Shown here in pieces: positions 13,318-26,500 of a stretch of DNA of 64,000 bases. The notes beneath the pieces are model-generated. The model was not told where the DNA came from and did not search any database. It worked only from the letters and a program-made list of their open reading frames with translations. Numbering within the stretch: position 1 is the first letter of the stretch; every line of letters begins with the position of its first letter. The DNA comes from Sipunculus nudus (lineage: Eukaryota; Annelida; Sipuncula; Golfingiida; Sipunculidae). Position numbers and translations under genes: made by a program. Location: contig CM049319.1 in the NCBI GenBank assembly GCA_026874595.1, positions 13,795,601-13,859,600 on the forward strand, given 5' to 3'.

Positions 13318-16300
13318 CTCTACTAATGAAGGGACCATGGGGCGTGTTATTCACAAAAGTTTCATTTTCGCGAGGTTTTTTGTGCCGCGACTAGGGTCAA
13401 TTTAAAACCCCCACGAACAAAAGGCCGACTGCATATCCATAGATCATATTAGCACGTGGGTTCGTTATGCGATATACATAAGTTATACAAAGGTTTGCTC
13501 TGCATAACCATCTCTGGATAACATTTTTGGATTAGGTAAACGTATTAGCACTTGAGTTTTGTTATGTAATGGGAGCATTGCATCCAGAACATTTAGCCCT
13601 GAAGCGAGTGGCTGATGCAAGGGTGCCGTCACCGGCAGAATTTTATATTTTTCCTGAAAATTTTGGACGGACAGCGTCAGAAATACCAAGCCTTTGGCGA
13701 GATCTATAAATTTTTAAGTCACAGGGATTTCCGTAGTGTGTGACAAAACCGAGTTGTCAGTGCTCATAGATGTGCCATTATAAGTCTTTCTTTACAATCA
13801 CATGAACTGCTTTTTGTGTTTAAAAACAAACAGTAAAATTAATCTATTAATTAAAGTATTAATGAAGTTAATTGGCAAAGTGTGTTATATGATAATATAA
13901 TGAGATTTAGAATACGTTTGCTTGACCTTTAGAAAGCTGTTATGATATAAATAAGATATTTCTTGATCCACAAGATGCGTGTTCTCAGGGTTGCAAACAT
14001 TTTTTAAATTGGGGTGACACAACTGATAGGTCCACTCTCATATAATTGAACAACAATGCATGGGAAATCTATGAACACTTTATTATAAAAGGACTCACAT
14101 TACAAAACAGTGGACGCTCTTAACCTATCTACTACTCACACACCCACAAATAATTAAAGAAACATTTTTGTGTTGCACGCACCAAGAAGAAATGTAGACT
14201 TTGTATGTGTATGTGTGCGCATGCTGAAGTGTTCTATATGTATCTTACAATTTATGCCCATTTACTTTGCTCCTTAACAAAACATGGGATCATTTGAGCA
14301 CCAAGAAGTCCCATAGATGAATTTGTGATCCATTAATAACAATGCATGAAATACAATGTCAGGAAACGAATGTTTGTATTTAATGAAGATCCAGTGGTAC
14401 GGTCTTGAAACGTTAGAATCTGAAACATGCATATTACTGCTTTATGAATATTAATATCAGCACTGTGGTATTGCATTTAATACTGGGATGAACAGATGTG
14501 TTGACGGATCACTGTTCATGGATATTTCATTGCGTTTCATAACACAGTGTTCAACAACATAACTGACATAATTAACACCACATATTAAAATAAGTACCAA
14601 CCTTTTGTTATGTTTGTAAATAACTGACTTGCAGAGTTATTCCTAATGGCTTGTTTAATAAATCATCCATCCAGCAGATTAGAAAATTCATGATCATTTA
14701 ATCTCCCATCACAAGACCTCTCTTATATTTGTTAGGATCCAATTTCGATAATCCTACATACAATATCTGTTTGATGAAATACTTTGTGATGCTGTCAAGT
14801 TTACAGTGATATTTTTGGAGGAGAAACAAATCTGAAAATGCTTATAATTTCATCTAGAACATTTGACAGCTCACTCATCAAATGCTTTGTGAAAATCCAA
14901 ATCTATAAACATGATTCTGGTGGCAAAGCATATATACAAGTATTTCAAACCCTACACTAAAATCGTCAAATTCCTTATGCTGACCATCAACATAGTTGCA
15001 CGAAATGTCTATTTTATACTGAAAAAATGTGAATTTCCTGAAAACTGACTTCTAACCTACTTTGAACTCTAAGTTTTTATTTTTTGACCCCTAACAAACA
15101 TTTTAAACAATAAAAAGCCGTTTATCCAACAATTCTTCATTGTTCAAACAAAATATGAAATTCACAGACTTGACAATCTGAGCGAGGATGAGGAAACAGG
15201 CCATGGAAATTTTAGTGAAGGTGGCCAAATTTAATATCATTGGCCCACAGGCATCAACATACTGTTTACACCATCGGCCCACCAGGAATCTTCCCAGAGT
15301 CCTGTTGGGCCAGTCCACCCCAGCAGGAAGCCACTCAGGTGACACAGTTTTCATTATGTTCCTATGCCTCTACAATTATAATTAAAAATATAAGAAGTGA
15401 ATGCTCCAGACTTATTTAGGTTAACCTGACATTATTCAAAATGTGACTGACATGACCACAGACATCACATGACATACTCGCAAACAGTAAACTGCACATA
15501 CACAATAAATACATAAAAAGGTATTACATGATGTTAATGAGTAGTAGCATGAAATAATGACTGATGAAAAAGAGAGAAAGCTTTCTTCCATTGATTAGAA
15601 AAATGTGCATCTGGACAGAGGCTCTTTTAACAAAGGCCAAGAACCAGCACAGTCAAAAATTATTTTCTTACTATCAGACAAAATATCTCATGGGGAATAA
15701 ATTTCCCAAGAAGTGGGGCAAGAAATTTTTTATTCTTATCACAATTTAGAAAATTTTTCATATGATAAGAATTTTTTTCTTCTGATAAGATCATTTTTCT
15801 TGCTATCAGAAAAAGATATCTTATGGCAAGAAATAATATCTTGGGTGGTTGTGATGCAGGAAGTTTTTATTATGACAAGAAAATATATTTTCTTAAGAAA
15901 TTTTAGATATATAAATCTTGACCTTCAGCATGCTGCCCATAAATCAAGAATAGGGGACTTGTGAACAGAAATTTTCTTTGGATAAGAAATATAATTTTTT
16001 TCAAGAAAATTATTTTTTTTTAAGTGAGATGCCTCTTGTTGAAACTAGCTTAATTTGGCTGAAATTAATCTTTAATCCTTTTGTGCTCTTTATAAAGTTT
16101 TGAGAAAACAGATTGTAATTTTGAATGTTCAAATGTTTTGAAAAGTATGGATTATCTGACATTAAGAGCCAGTCTGGAAAAAGCTGTCCTATAGGACTGC
16201 ATTACCTGCCAAGTGTTCTGGTAAATTTAATTCACTCACATGTCTCATTCATAATTGAACTACAATACATTACAAAGAAATTAAGAAACTACTAAAGGAT

Positions 16301-16811
16301 GCAGAATTTTTGCAAATTATTCAGCAAGTAATCAATGCATTCATACATTCTAGAATTGTCTCTGAACACTAAAGCTGATGATATATTCAATAGGAGTAAA
16401 ACTAGCTGATTTTACCTAATCAACATATAAGATTAAGTCGAATGTCATTCAGCATTTCTCCATTTACAATGCCTTTATGTACATATCTAAATAAAGCTGA
16501 ACTGAATTGAGCTTAAGAAAATGATGGAAGCAGCATTATTTTTAGACAAGCAATTTTTTCTGAGTAACCTTTGACCTGTGCTCTCAAAAACATTTAAATC
16601 TCACAGAGACCTTTAAAACATCACAGGTTACAAGTCATATTGGTGCAAATGCTTCCATGAAAATACCACTTGTATTCAGTCTTTGGACAAAATGTCATGA
16701 GGTATATCAGCCACTGAAATTTTATCCCCAATTCCCTTCCTTGAACTCGTATTGTGTTTCTCTCTTTACAGAGGAGTAGTTCCAGATCTCCTTCCCTTCA
16801 ACTCCTGCTTG
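13318..16811. other. Intergenic DNA, no gene seen; short palindromic motifs
   Basis: No convincing exon. Between about 15640 and 16020 the sequence is full of short inverted motifs such as CAAGAAAT/ATTTTCTT and GATATCTTATGGCAAGAAA. At 15276-15311 a 12 bp stem (GGCCCACCAGGA / TCCTGTTGGGCC, one mismatch) encloses a 12 nt loop. Function unknown. Confidence 0.45.
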
Positions 16812-17040
16812 TACAGCAAGTTTTTCAGGGTTTCTACACAAGGGCTGGCAAAGGGCCAAGAACTGAATCAGACCAATGAGAATGTGGTATAGCATTGTGA
16901 ATTTAACCAATGAGAGCAAAGTGTTTTGGGTATGAAACACTGAGGTGGATGCACAATGCAATACCACGCTCTCATTGGTCTGATAACAACTCTTTGTCCT
17001 GTGCCCGCCCTGGTGGTAAAACCCAGCAAATCTTGCTGTA
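16812..17040. mobile_element. Palindromic MITE, 229 bp, TA-flanked
   Basis: The two halves are imperfect inverted repeats of about 88 bp: TACAGCAAG...ATCAGACCAATGAGA...GTGGTAT.GCATTGTG on the left, and its complement ending CTTGCTGTA on the right, with a spacer of about 50 bp. TA dinucleotides at both outer ends (16812-16813 and 17039-17040) fit the target duplication of Tc1/mariner-like elements, with CAGCAAG as terminus. It lies just downstream of the DCAF7 stop codon, possibly in the 3'UTR. Confidence 0.75.
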
Positions 17041-17397
17041 TCATGCTACTGATAAAGCAAAAGAGATATAGAATGAGGGCAGTGTATAAGTGTAGTACTG
17101 TGTCAGCTTACCTATGGTACAAGGTGACAATTATCCAATAACATTTTTTTTTATGGCATTTAGATTTGGGTACAATTTTGTTCCCTTTTCATCTGTGCTC
17201 CTTTTGAGTCAGACATTCTATATTTTCAGGATAATAACATTCCATGATTTTAACGCATCTTCTTGAGTGTATTTCATTGTGAACACATCAGTTTTTTTCT
17301 GCTAATGTACATCTGTTCCTGTTAGAATGAGCTGTGGCATGCTAGTCCTAGATGATGATGAACATTGATGAGTTGATGATGATTATGATGTGCCAGG

Positions 17398-17570
17398 CTA
17401 AACCCGCAAGATCTCGAGACAGTTGTTGTAGCAGATTGCAATCCAGTCTGGCTGTGTCGATGACCATTGTATTTGGTTGATCTCCCCGGCTGCAGTGTAA
17501 GCTAGTATTGGATCCTCGATGGCTCGTGGCATTTGCTGGATGTCCCAGATCAATGCCTGGTGGTCGTCGG
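17398..17570 (-). CDS. DCAF7: DCAF7 coding exon 8 and stop codon (residues 297-353)
   Basis: Acceptor ...CTCGAAGCAG; the split codon gives Ala where vertebrates have Gly. The exon reads [19 protein letters not shown] through [18 protein letters not shown] and RV, then TAG at 17400-17398. It is 173 nt. I did not find a convincing polyadenylation signal close downstream. The 3'UTR may extend into the AT-rich DNA to the left. Confidence 0.96.
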
Positions 17571-20500
17571 CTGCTTCGAGAAAACAGAGAGATTAGTGTA
17601 TGAAATAAACGTGATGGTGAGAGAGAGGGATAGAGAGAGAGAGAAGCCAGGGTGAGAGAAAAAGAACATGAAGAGTACAGAGAGCAGGACAAAGAGAGAA
17701 TGAGAAAGCATAAAATTATAAATAGAGTAATAGAGATGGTAAGAGATTTTTTTTTTAGAAATTATTTTTTGTTTCAGGTAACTGTCTCTTCTTTTTTAAA
17801 TGCTAGCTTATGCAAGTTTGTACATCGGCTCAGAATTCCATTCTGGTTATAGACTATGTGACAGGGCAGTAGCACAAGCTTCCTCTCATTTTATATCCTA
17901 GTTTTAACCAGGCCCAGTGACTACTGGACCTACAGGTCCTGAGTGTGAAATCCTCCCCACAGCTGGGTCCCACAATTAGGTCTGCAGAGTGCTCACTTTG
18001 GGTAGGGGCTGACTGTGAAAAATCTCAGTGCCTTGGCTGAGATTTGAACTCGCAGTCTTCAGGCTTACAGTGTTATGCTCTATCTCTAGACCAGAGAAGT
18101 GGTCTGAGATTAAGAGAGAGATAAAAGAAAGATGAGAGAGAGACAGAGAGAGAGAGAAGAGAGACACTATACCAATTGGCCACTGTAAGTTAATTTTCCA
18201 TAATAAAGCATAAACTTTGTATTGAAATAAAAAAAAAATTGTATCAAACCACTAAGTTTATTGAGTGACTTTACCTTATGAACATGTGCTTTCTTAAGAA
18301 AAGGGAATCCCATCAATTGTTCAAAAAACTACCAGATATTTTGCTATTTCAACAAAGAATTGATTTATGTATTAAGCATCTCAAATTACCTCCTTGAAGA
18401 TGATTATGAATAAAAAGCAAAATTATTACGATGAAGAAAGTATGAAAACATGCATCTTTAGTAATTCTTCCTATAAAATTATTACATATTTTAAACAGTA
18501 TCAATTAAAGGCCTCACTCAAAGTCCTTTTTTAATGCATAGTGTAGTAAAAGTTATTGATAAATGAGTGAAGATACTACCTGCTGTGCAGACATGGCAGG
18601 AGGAGTGAGGCGCCCATGCAATGCCATTAACACATGCCCTGTGGTTATTGAGACGAGCTACAGGTGTGCACGGGACCCGGACATCCAGAATGATCACCTG
18701 TAACAAAGACAAGTCTTGATAAAATATTAATTTACCTTGGTCACTTTATACTTTTGTACAGAACAGACCATAAGATGTGTTAAGATGTTACGCCATCTTA
18801 TATTTAAATGGTTACAATAAGTACAAAATAACACAAATCATTTTTTATGCAGGTTTAACTTATGTTACTTTATTGAATCAGACTCCTGCATGTTTAACTC
18901 TGTAAATGTTGTGTAACCTGTATTGCTGTGCCATTTAATTCCCTGTAAATCAACATATGCATATTATACATCAATGATGTATTGTTAATTCTACATTTAG
19001 TTAGACAGTGGCACCACTGGACTTCTGTGATGCCACCCCTCTGTGGCCATGCCTGGCAAATGGCCATTCTTGGTCTTGAATTGTTGGGATTGATGTCAAG
19101 TGGTAATTCCCTATATTTTTCATAAATCCTGAGAATATCTGACAATTTTTCACCAAGGGGCTACTGCATCACATTCTGTCAGTTCAACATACATATATGC
19201 ATGAACAAATACTATGCTAGTCCTATAAAATGACTAAGTGTAGGCCTACCAAAAATGGTTTTGTTACTCATGTAGTAGTCACAATAAACACTTGTAAAAT
19301 GGCAAAATGTCATGTAATGGCCAGACATAAACATGAAACTTGTCAAAAAGAGGTCGCCAGGTAAGTGCTCAAGGATGTAAATGGGAGACTACTGCATCTA
19401 TGGTTTTCCCATTTAATTTTGACACTTATGGTAAACAAGTTACAAAATATGTTGTTTCACTCATTATTCATATTTAACTAACATATGATGTGGCTTACAT
19501 TAAACTCATGATGAAAACATACAAGAATAGTGAACAAACCTGTACAGTATTCCCGAGACCAATAAAGTACAAGGTGCCTTTTGTATAAACATGAAGTCAT
19601 TTCAAATTCGATGTCATGAGTGACTGACAGCTGTTCAATGTGACATGAAGCACATAAATAAAACCTTTCAGTCCCTGCTATGGAAAAACAAATACAGGGA
19701 AATGGAATTAGAGGCACTGTGCTTGCCCTCTGAATATATTACTACCAAAGTCAGGCTAAATTGCTCTGAAGTGTTCATACAATACACAAGCAAATAAGTT
19801 TAACACATGTCACCTTGATAGTATTTTGAAATTGCAGTGGCCTGCACTGGAAAATTCAGTTCACAATGGAAACCCTTAAATTTTCAAACCGTTAGTTTTT
19901 CTGATCTTTAGAAGCACTGACTAACCTCTGTGGCATCCATTGCCATGGTAGCAAGGTAGTTGGGGTCCTGTTTGTTCCACGCGAGGCGGAGGAGAGGATG
20001 ATGCTGCGGGTCCTCGTATATGATGGTGGAGTGTTCTAAGTGTCGCAGGTCAAACATCCTAACAGAACCATCCGCACCTACAAGAGCAGTCATGTTATGT
20101 TGAATCAACATTGAAAACAGATTACTGTTCATACCTCTCTGGACCTTCGTAAAAATTTCTAAGATTACAAAAATGTTTCTTTTCTTTCAAATCTAATAAA
20201 TACAGTATATTATTATTACATTCCAATTATTCACACCAACATCAAAGATTTATTATAGAAAGGCCTCATGGCCCAAAGTACAAATAACATAAGTAACATA
20301 TGAATATACACAAGTTTGCCATCGCTTTCTGCCAATATGTGTTAAATTATGTTAAAAGATATACATGTCGTAGAAAAGAATAGCACTGATAAACACAAAT
20401 GTAAATATATATTTACCATTTTCAATTATACATAAATAACAGTATTTAGTAAATATATTAATTTAAAGTACTACTTTATGAAATATTATTTTCTGAAATG

Positions 20501-23500
20501 TTTTCCCCTCTTACTCTGTTTACTAGAAATAAATATACCCCTAAATCATATTGTAACCTGTGATACTGTATTCTCAAAATCTAGATAAGCCCATATTTAT
20601 TTTGTGAAAATTCATATGTGTACATTTTCTGTTTTTCTTTTAGTTATAGACCTTTATTAACTTATTCTACCTTTCCTCTTCCTCAGGTATCCATTAAGAA
20701 TTTGCATGATAAGAGTCATTACAGATATCAGACTTTTAATATTAGAAATATGTATTGTGCATATTAGAAATTCTAGACATACCAACACTGGCAAACATAT
20801 CTCGCCCTCCTCCGGCTCTGCTGAATGCGATGTCATAAACTTCCTTATCATGTGCTATCAGCTGAGTCTTAACATGGCCGGATACTAAAGCTCGTCCAAT
20901 CATCTGTCCAGTCTAAAATGCATGATTTAAATCATTCAATCTGTTATTTCATACATCCATGAATTTTATAAACCATTTTGAATCACAGGGCATTCCTCCA
21001 AGGAGAGATATGATTATAAAGATGTGTACCATTTGTAAATCAGGTCCCCTTGATCCAGAAGTGAATCATTGAAAATCATTCAATATTTCAAAAAGCATGA
21101 TGATAATTCTGGGACGAAAATGTTTCAATAGTTAGTAGGGCCATAATGATTTGCCAGTGCATTGACACTTCACAATACAAAGTCAGATATCGTATCAGTA
21201 TCACCAGATGAACCTCTATCGATATGTTGAGGATATTTGATCACCTGATGATAACTGACGTCTGACACTTAAAAATATTTCCTCAGTGCAATGCAAGGCA
21301 TGTATAGTGAAACGTCCTTGGTAAGAAACAAACTGTATTGGAACTGACTGGGTGATCATTTGAAAAGCAATTTTATTCATGATTTCAAAGAAATTTTTAA
21401 AGTGAACTTATTTACATTCTACATGCAAAGGAAACTTTGGCTTGGAATCTAAACTATAATATACATATTATAAAATGTATTGTATCGGGAATTGTTTTGT
21501 GAGCAAGTATCAAGAAACATATGGTATCTTGAGATATCTATATATTAATAGCGCAAGGCGATTTTTGTGATTTTCCGTATCTCCTCTGATACTACCGTAC
21601 AGTTTGCCATGATTTCTGACATACATATGCTCAGGGTTTGTCCGAAGAGATTCCACCCACTTTTATTTGCAATATTTGCGTATTACGTGCATAATTAATA
21701 AATTTAATATTTGCTCCCCCGTGGGCGCCTCTTTTCTTTGTGTCTTCGGGCCTGGTAACACAATGGCCACAGAGTGTTTGATGGCGGGACAGAGTTTTTC
21801 TCGGGGGGCCCTATCTGGGCTTTTCTTAAATTTGCGGTGACTGGCCCGAAATAATCCCCATTGGTGATCCCTTCTCAAAAGGCAACCCCCGCGCAGCGAA
21901 AAGGTCTATTGTGCACAAGGAGATCTCGCTTGAGGAAAATGCTTTAAAGGGGGATCTTTCAAAGAATGAAAAATTTTCCGAGCGGTAGAGAATGCAGGGT
22001 AGCGTGTAAAACCCGAACCCCACGGTCCCCGGACCCCATAAACCTATTTCCCCATATTCCATTATTTATACCGATAAAAACACGACTATTGTTGATGTAA
22101 GTCCCTAAATGTTACACATTTGTAAATGGCCGATTCACTGAAAGATTTATAATTACAAAAATATTTCGATGAAGACGGACCTCATTTACTTGAATATGCC
22201 GACTGTTCAATTTTGACTGACCCCAGTAACCACCCCTCATATTTTTATTTATGACTAAAAGAGGACAAAAATAGCACTCATGTCACACACTAAATATAAT
22301 ATTTGTTATTTTAAATGAAAATATAATAGTGCTGACACAGTGGGGGAGATTTAATTTGAAGTGCACTAACAGTTGAGCAGACCTGAGACTGATATATCAG
22401 AGCACTTCCACATAACAACAGGTTTCGTGCTCCGTTCATAACAACCATGCAATTTTAAAGTTGGCAATAATATAAATACCGAAAGGAATTGTTGATTACT
22501 TGCAATTCAAGCAACTACAGGTTCCAAAATAATGATTTTTTAAATGTTTTTAATTATTATACTTTTTAAAATGCTACACAAATGAAATAAATAGCAAATA
22601 TAAAATTATGTATAAAAACTGAGACAGAAATTTAAAAATACAGATACAAACACAATAATAAATTACAAGGGTGTTATGGCTAAACGTGATGTGAAATTCA
22701 TGTATGTACTAAAGAAATGGTAAAACAACGAGAAAATGGGGTCCGTGTAATCTGTGAGGTCCGTGCGCCAGGGTCCGTAAGTGTTTTTTTTTTTATCAAA
22801 TTTTGTTGCAAAACAGACTATTTTTTATGTTTTAACCAAACATGATATAAAATATGTCTTTAGATAAGATTATGCTAAAATATCTGGACAAATTACCATG
22901 AGAGTTTAAGAATTACAAATTTTTCTTGGGGTCCGGGATCCGGAGTGGGATCCAGGTTTAACACACTGCCTGAACGCAGTGACTGTCTCACTGGAAATAT
23001 TGGCTCAGCCCAAACAGAAAGGAGTGCGTGATATTTAAAAATATATACAGCCATAAAATGTACCACATTATATAATGCTACCACGAACGTTTGCGCAGCG
23101 GGATTGCCAGACCTTGTTAATGCTCAGTTTTTGTGCGTTATACCCGGAATGCAATTATCGAGATCATGTCTCAGCGCTGTACTGGACTACCATGCAAGAT
23201 AACAGATTCCTTTACTGGCGGATTCACGGGCTCGGAGGGCAACTTTAAAGGCGATGTTTAGCATAATATATATTTTCATATAAAAATGATTTTATTTAAC
23301 ATATTTCTTCATTTTATTTAACACAACTTCTTCGAAAATTCTCCGGTCATCCTCACAGCTTCAATTAGAGTTTTATGCATAACACCATGCATATAATTGA
23401 TCTATATATTAATAGCGTAACACAATTGTGTGAATTTACATGTCTCCTTTGACACTACGGTTTGCCATGATTTTTGACATACATATGCTCCAGGTTTGTC

Positions 23501-26500
23501 CGAAGACATTCCACCATTCGGACAAGAACGTATTCGTCCAAGTCATTCAGACTCCGACACAAGGTTAACTCAGAGACAGAACACTTATACCAAATGTCGG
23601 ATTCAAAGAGACAGTAACATTGTACACCCAAGACATGCAACTATGACAGACTATTTGACATCAGAACTAAATGCTCACCCAAAACCGTGCGTAGCACGGG
23701 TAATTGCTAGTTGTATCGTAATAGCCCTAACAACTAGTATCACACAGGGATAGAGCTACATATCCATAAATGCTATTGTACTGATGTGAATATCTGTTTG
23801 AGACAAGAATCAATATGACTATGGTGTTCCTGGCAATAAATGACACAATAACTTATAGCCTGAACCATAGCTGATGTACAATAAACAAGGGACCCATGGG
23901 TGAGCTGAATTTGCATATGACAGAAATTTATCAAATCCAGGCATACAGAAAAGAGGTTACAGTTGTACTATTGCACTTGTAAATTTAAAGTCTGATGCAA
24001 CAGCCTAATGGTAATATTACTAAACAAGGGACCCATGGGTAACAGCGCTCAGCTGTTATATATGATAAAAAATATGATTTGGGAAAGAGGCACATGCTTG
24101 TTTTGTGTGGTGATAAATATAAGCTTCATTATGAGTTGTTGGTGTTTAGCTTATGTATGATTTTGATAGTATCTTTGGAGACAGGGAAGGATTGATTTCA
24201 TTTATTTTATTAACAAATGGAGTGCTACTGTCACAGAGATTTTGACGTGGCCATATAACTTATAAGCAGCACATATAATAAAAGAGTTTAACTATTTGTT
24301 AAAATTTAATAACAAATATTGTGCCAATATAATTTTTATTTAAAAAAAATAAGAAAATCATATGATTTTTTAAATAAAATAGAACTGAAATGATTATTGA
24401 AATAATATTATAGAATATATTCATGAATGCATTCATGAATACATTTTGAAAGTATCTGCACTGGTATTCAAATACTTTCATTTTTACCTGAATTCCCATT
24501 CTTATGCAATAAAATTTTTAATGCAGTACATATTCATATTCGTATTCAAATACATTTGCAAAGCATTCGCACCATGTCTAGTATTTATTCAGTTTTAGCC
24601 AAACAATGATGATGAGAATCCAGAATATACAAAATTAACAAATTTAAATAATGATCATAAGTACCTGGTTTTATTTATATTAAAAAAAATAAATGTAATA
24701 TATTCACTTTGGACTACTTTCACATCAATCTACACACTAGACACAGTAGGAATCTAGATTAATATTATCAACTGCATCTTTGACTATCATTAATTTCCTT
24801 CATATGATCCCTAATGATTAGTAATGAATAATATGATTTATTTTTTTATCATTAAAATTTCACTGAAAAATACCATAGGTGACTTCATGGTGTTATTTGG
24901 AATAACATTGACATTGACATTCTATCCATCCATACAAGATTCTTACATCATCAGTAATTGCAAGTTAATTTTCTGTTACTCATTAACTAACAAATTCCTT
25001 TTCTATTAATTTTTCTTTAATTTGTTATAAAAAACCAATACAAAATTATTAATTTATTGTTTATTGTTATGTTGTTTTTCAAAACAACTACTAGATGAGT
25101 TGGGTTGGACACCTGGATCAACTGTGGCTGGGCATTAGCTGCCGGGCTGCCCCAGTGTATGCTTCGCTCAAGCATGCATAATCTGATGAAAGGTCAACAA
25201 GGTCAACATACAGGTGACTGAAGAGGGGCTGGATTAAGCCTTGGTCTGACATGGTCTCATAAAAACATTAATAAAAGCTACAATATTTGGCCAATTTCTT
25301 TCAGCTTTCTAAACTACAAAGATGAAATCCTTATGTGTGCATGATATGAAAATTATATAAACAGTGCTCTCAGGAAACAAATGTGCCATGGTCAAAGTTG
25401 GGCAAAATTTAAGGTACTAATTTTATATTTATACTAATAACTTATAAAATTTGAAAAATTCAAAACTAATTTTGGGTATTCAATTGAATCTTGATTAAAT
25501 AATGTTACATCCCTGACAAAAAATCTCTAGCTTCAGCAATCCTCTTGTTAAGGGAGTAATATATTTCCTGATTTTTTAAAAAGTGCATTATGTTTGGGCC
25601 AATAACTGAAAACAATTACCCAATACTGACATCATTTCTGGCATGTGCATAGCGAATGTATAGAAAAATATGTATATTATATATGATCAAAGTCAGATCA
25701 GTGGTTTTGATATTAGGCAGTCTTACAGTGTAACAATGGGTTTTTAATGGAAAAATAAAGTTTTCCATTAATATTTCGAAGGAATTAAGTCCTAGTGATC
25801 AAATTCTTGGCATGGTAGGGGATTTTGGAGACATCTAACTGTATGCTAAATTTAAGGAACTTAGAGCTGAAGCTGGGGAGCTGAGCTCTAGCAAACTGCA
25901 TAACACACCACCTTGATGTAAACTTGATGTGACATGGTGCTTGAAAACTTGAATAAAATCTACAGTTTTTGACAAACTGGTTTCAAATTTTTGGTGTTAA
26001 CAAACAAAATGCTAATAAAAACATGCTGTGAAAATTAAATCCACAGTACTTACAGGAAAAAAACGTGCCATGGTCAAACTTGGACAAAATTTAAGGTACC
26101 AATTTTATATTTTTGCCAATATTTAAAAAAAATTAACAGATTTTGATCTAATTTTTGGAATACAATTAAATTTTGATCAATTAAAGTTGTATTACTGAAA
26201 AAAAGTCCCTACCTTTAACACTTTTGGTCTTAAGTGACCAAATATCTTTCCTGATTTTTTTACAAAGTCCATTATGTTTGGGCCCATAACTTTTTTAAAT
26301 TAAATAATACTGACTTAATTTCTGGCATGTACATAGGAACTATATAGAGGAATATTTATGGTAAATATGAAGAAAACCAGATGAGTGGTTTTGATATTAG
26401 GCAGTCCTGAAGTGTGAAAATAGATTTCTAGTAAAAAATTGAGGTTTTCCCTTAATATCTCGAAGGAACGAAGTCCTATTGACCCAATTGTTGGCATGGT

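Noticed and set aside
18894-19145. 83-codon minus-strand frame in DCAF7 intron 6
   Set aside because: No recognised domain and no needed exon is missing from DCAF7 at this point.
21663-22062. Minus-strand coding exon(s) in the GC-rich stretch
   Set aside because: Frames are open but no domain, splice logic or DCAF7 homology is visible; kept only as a composition anomaly.
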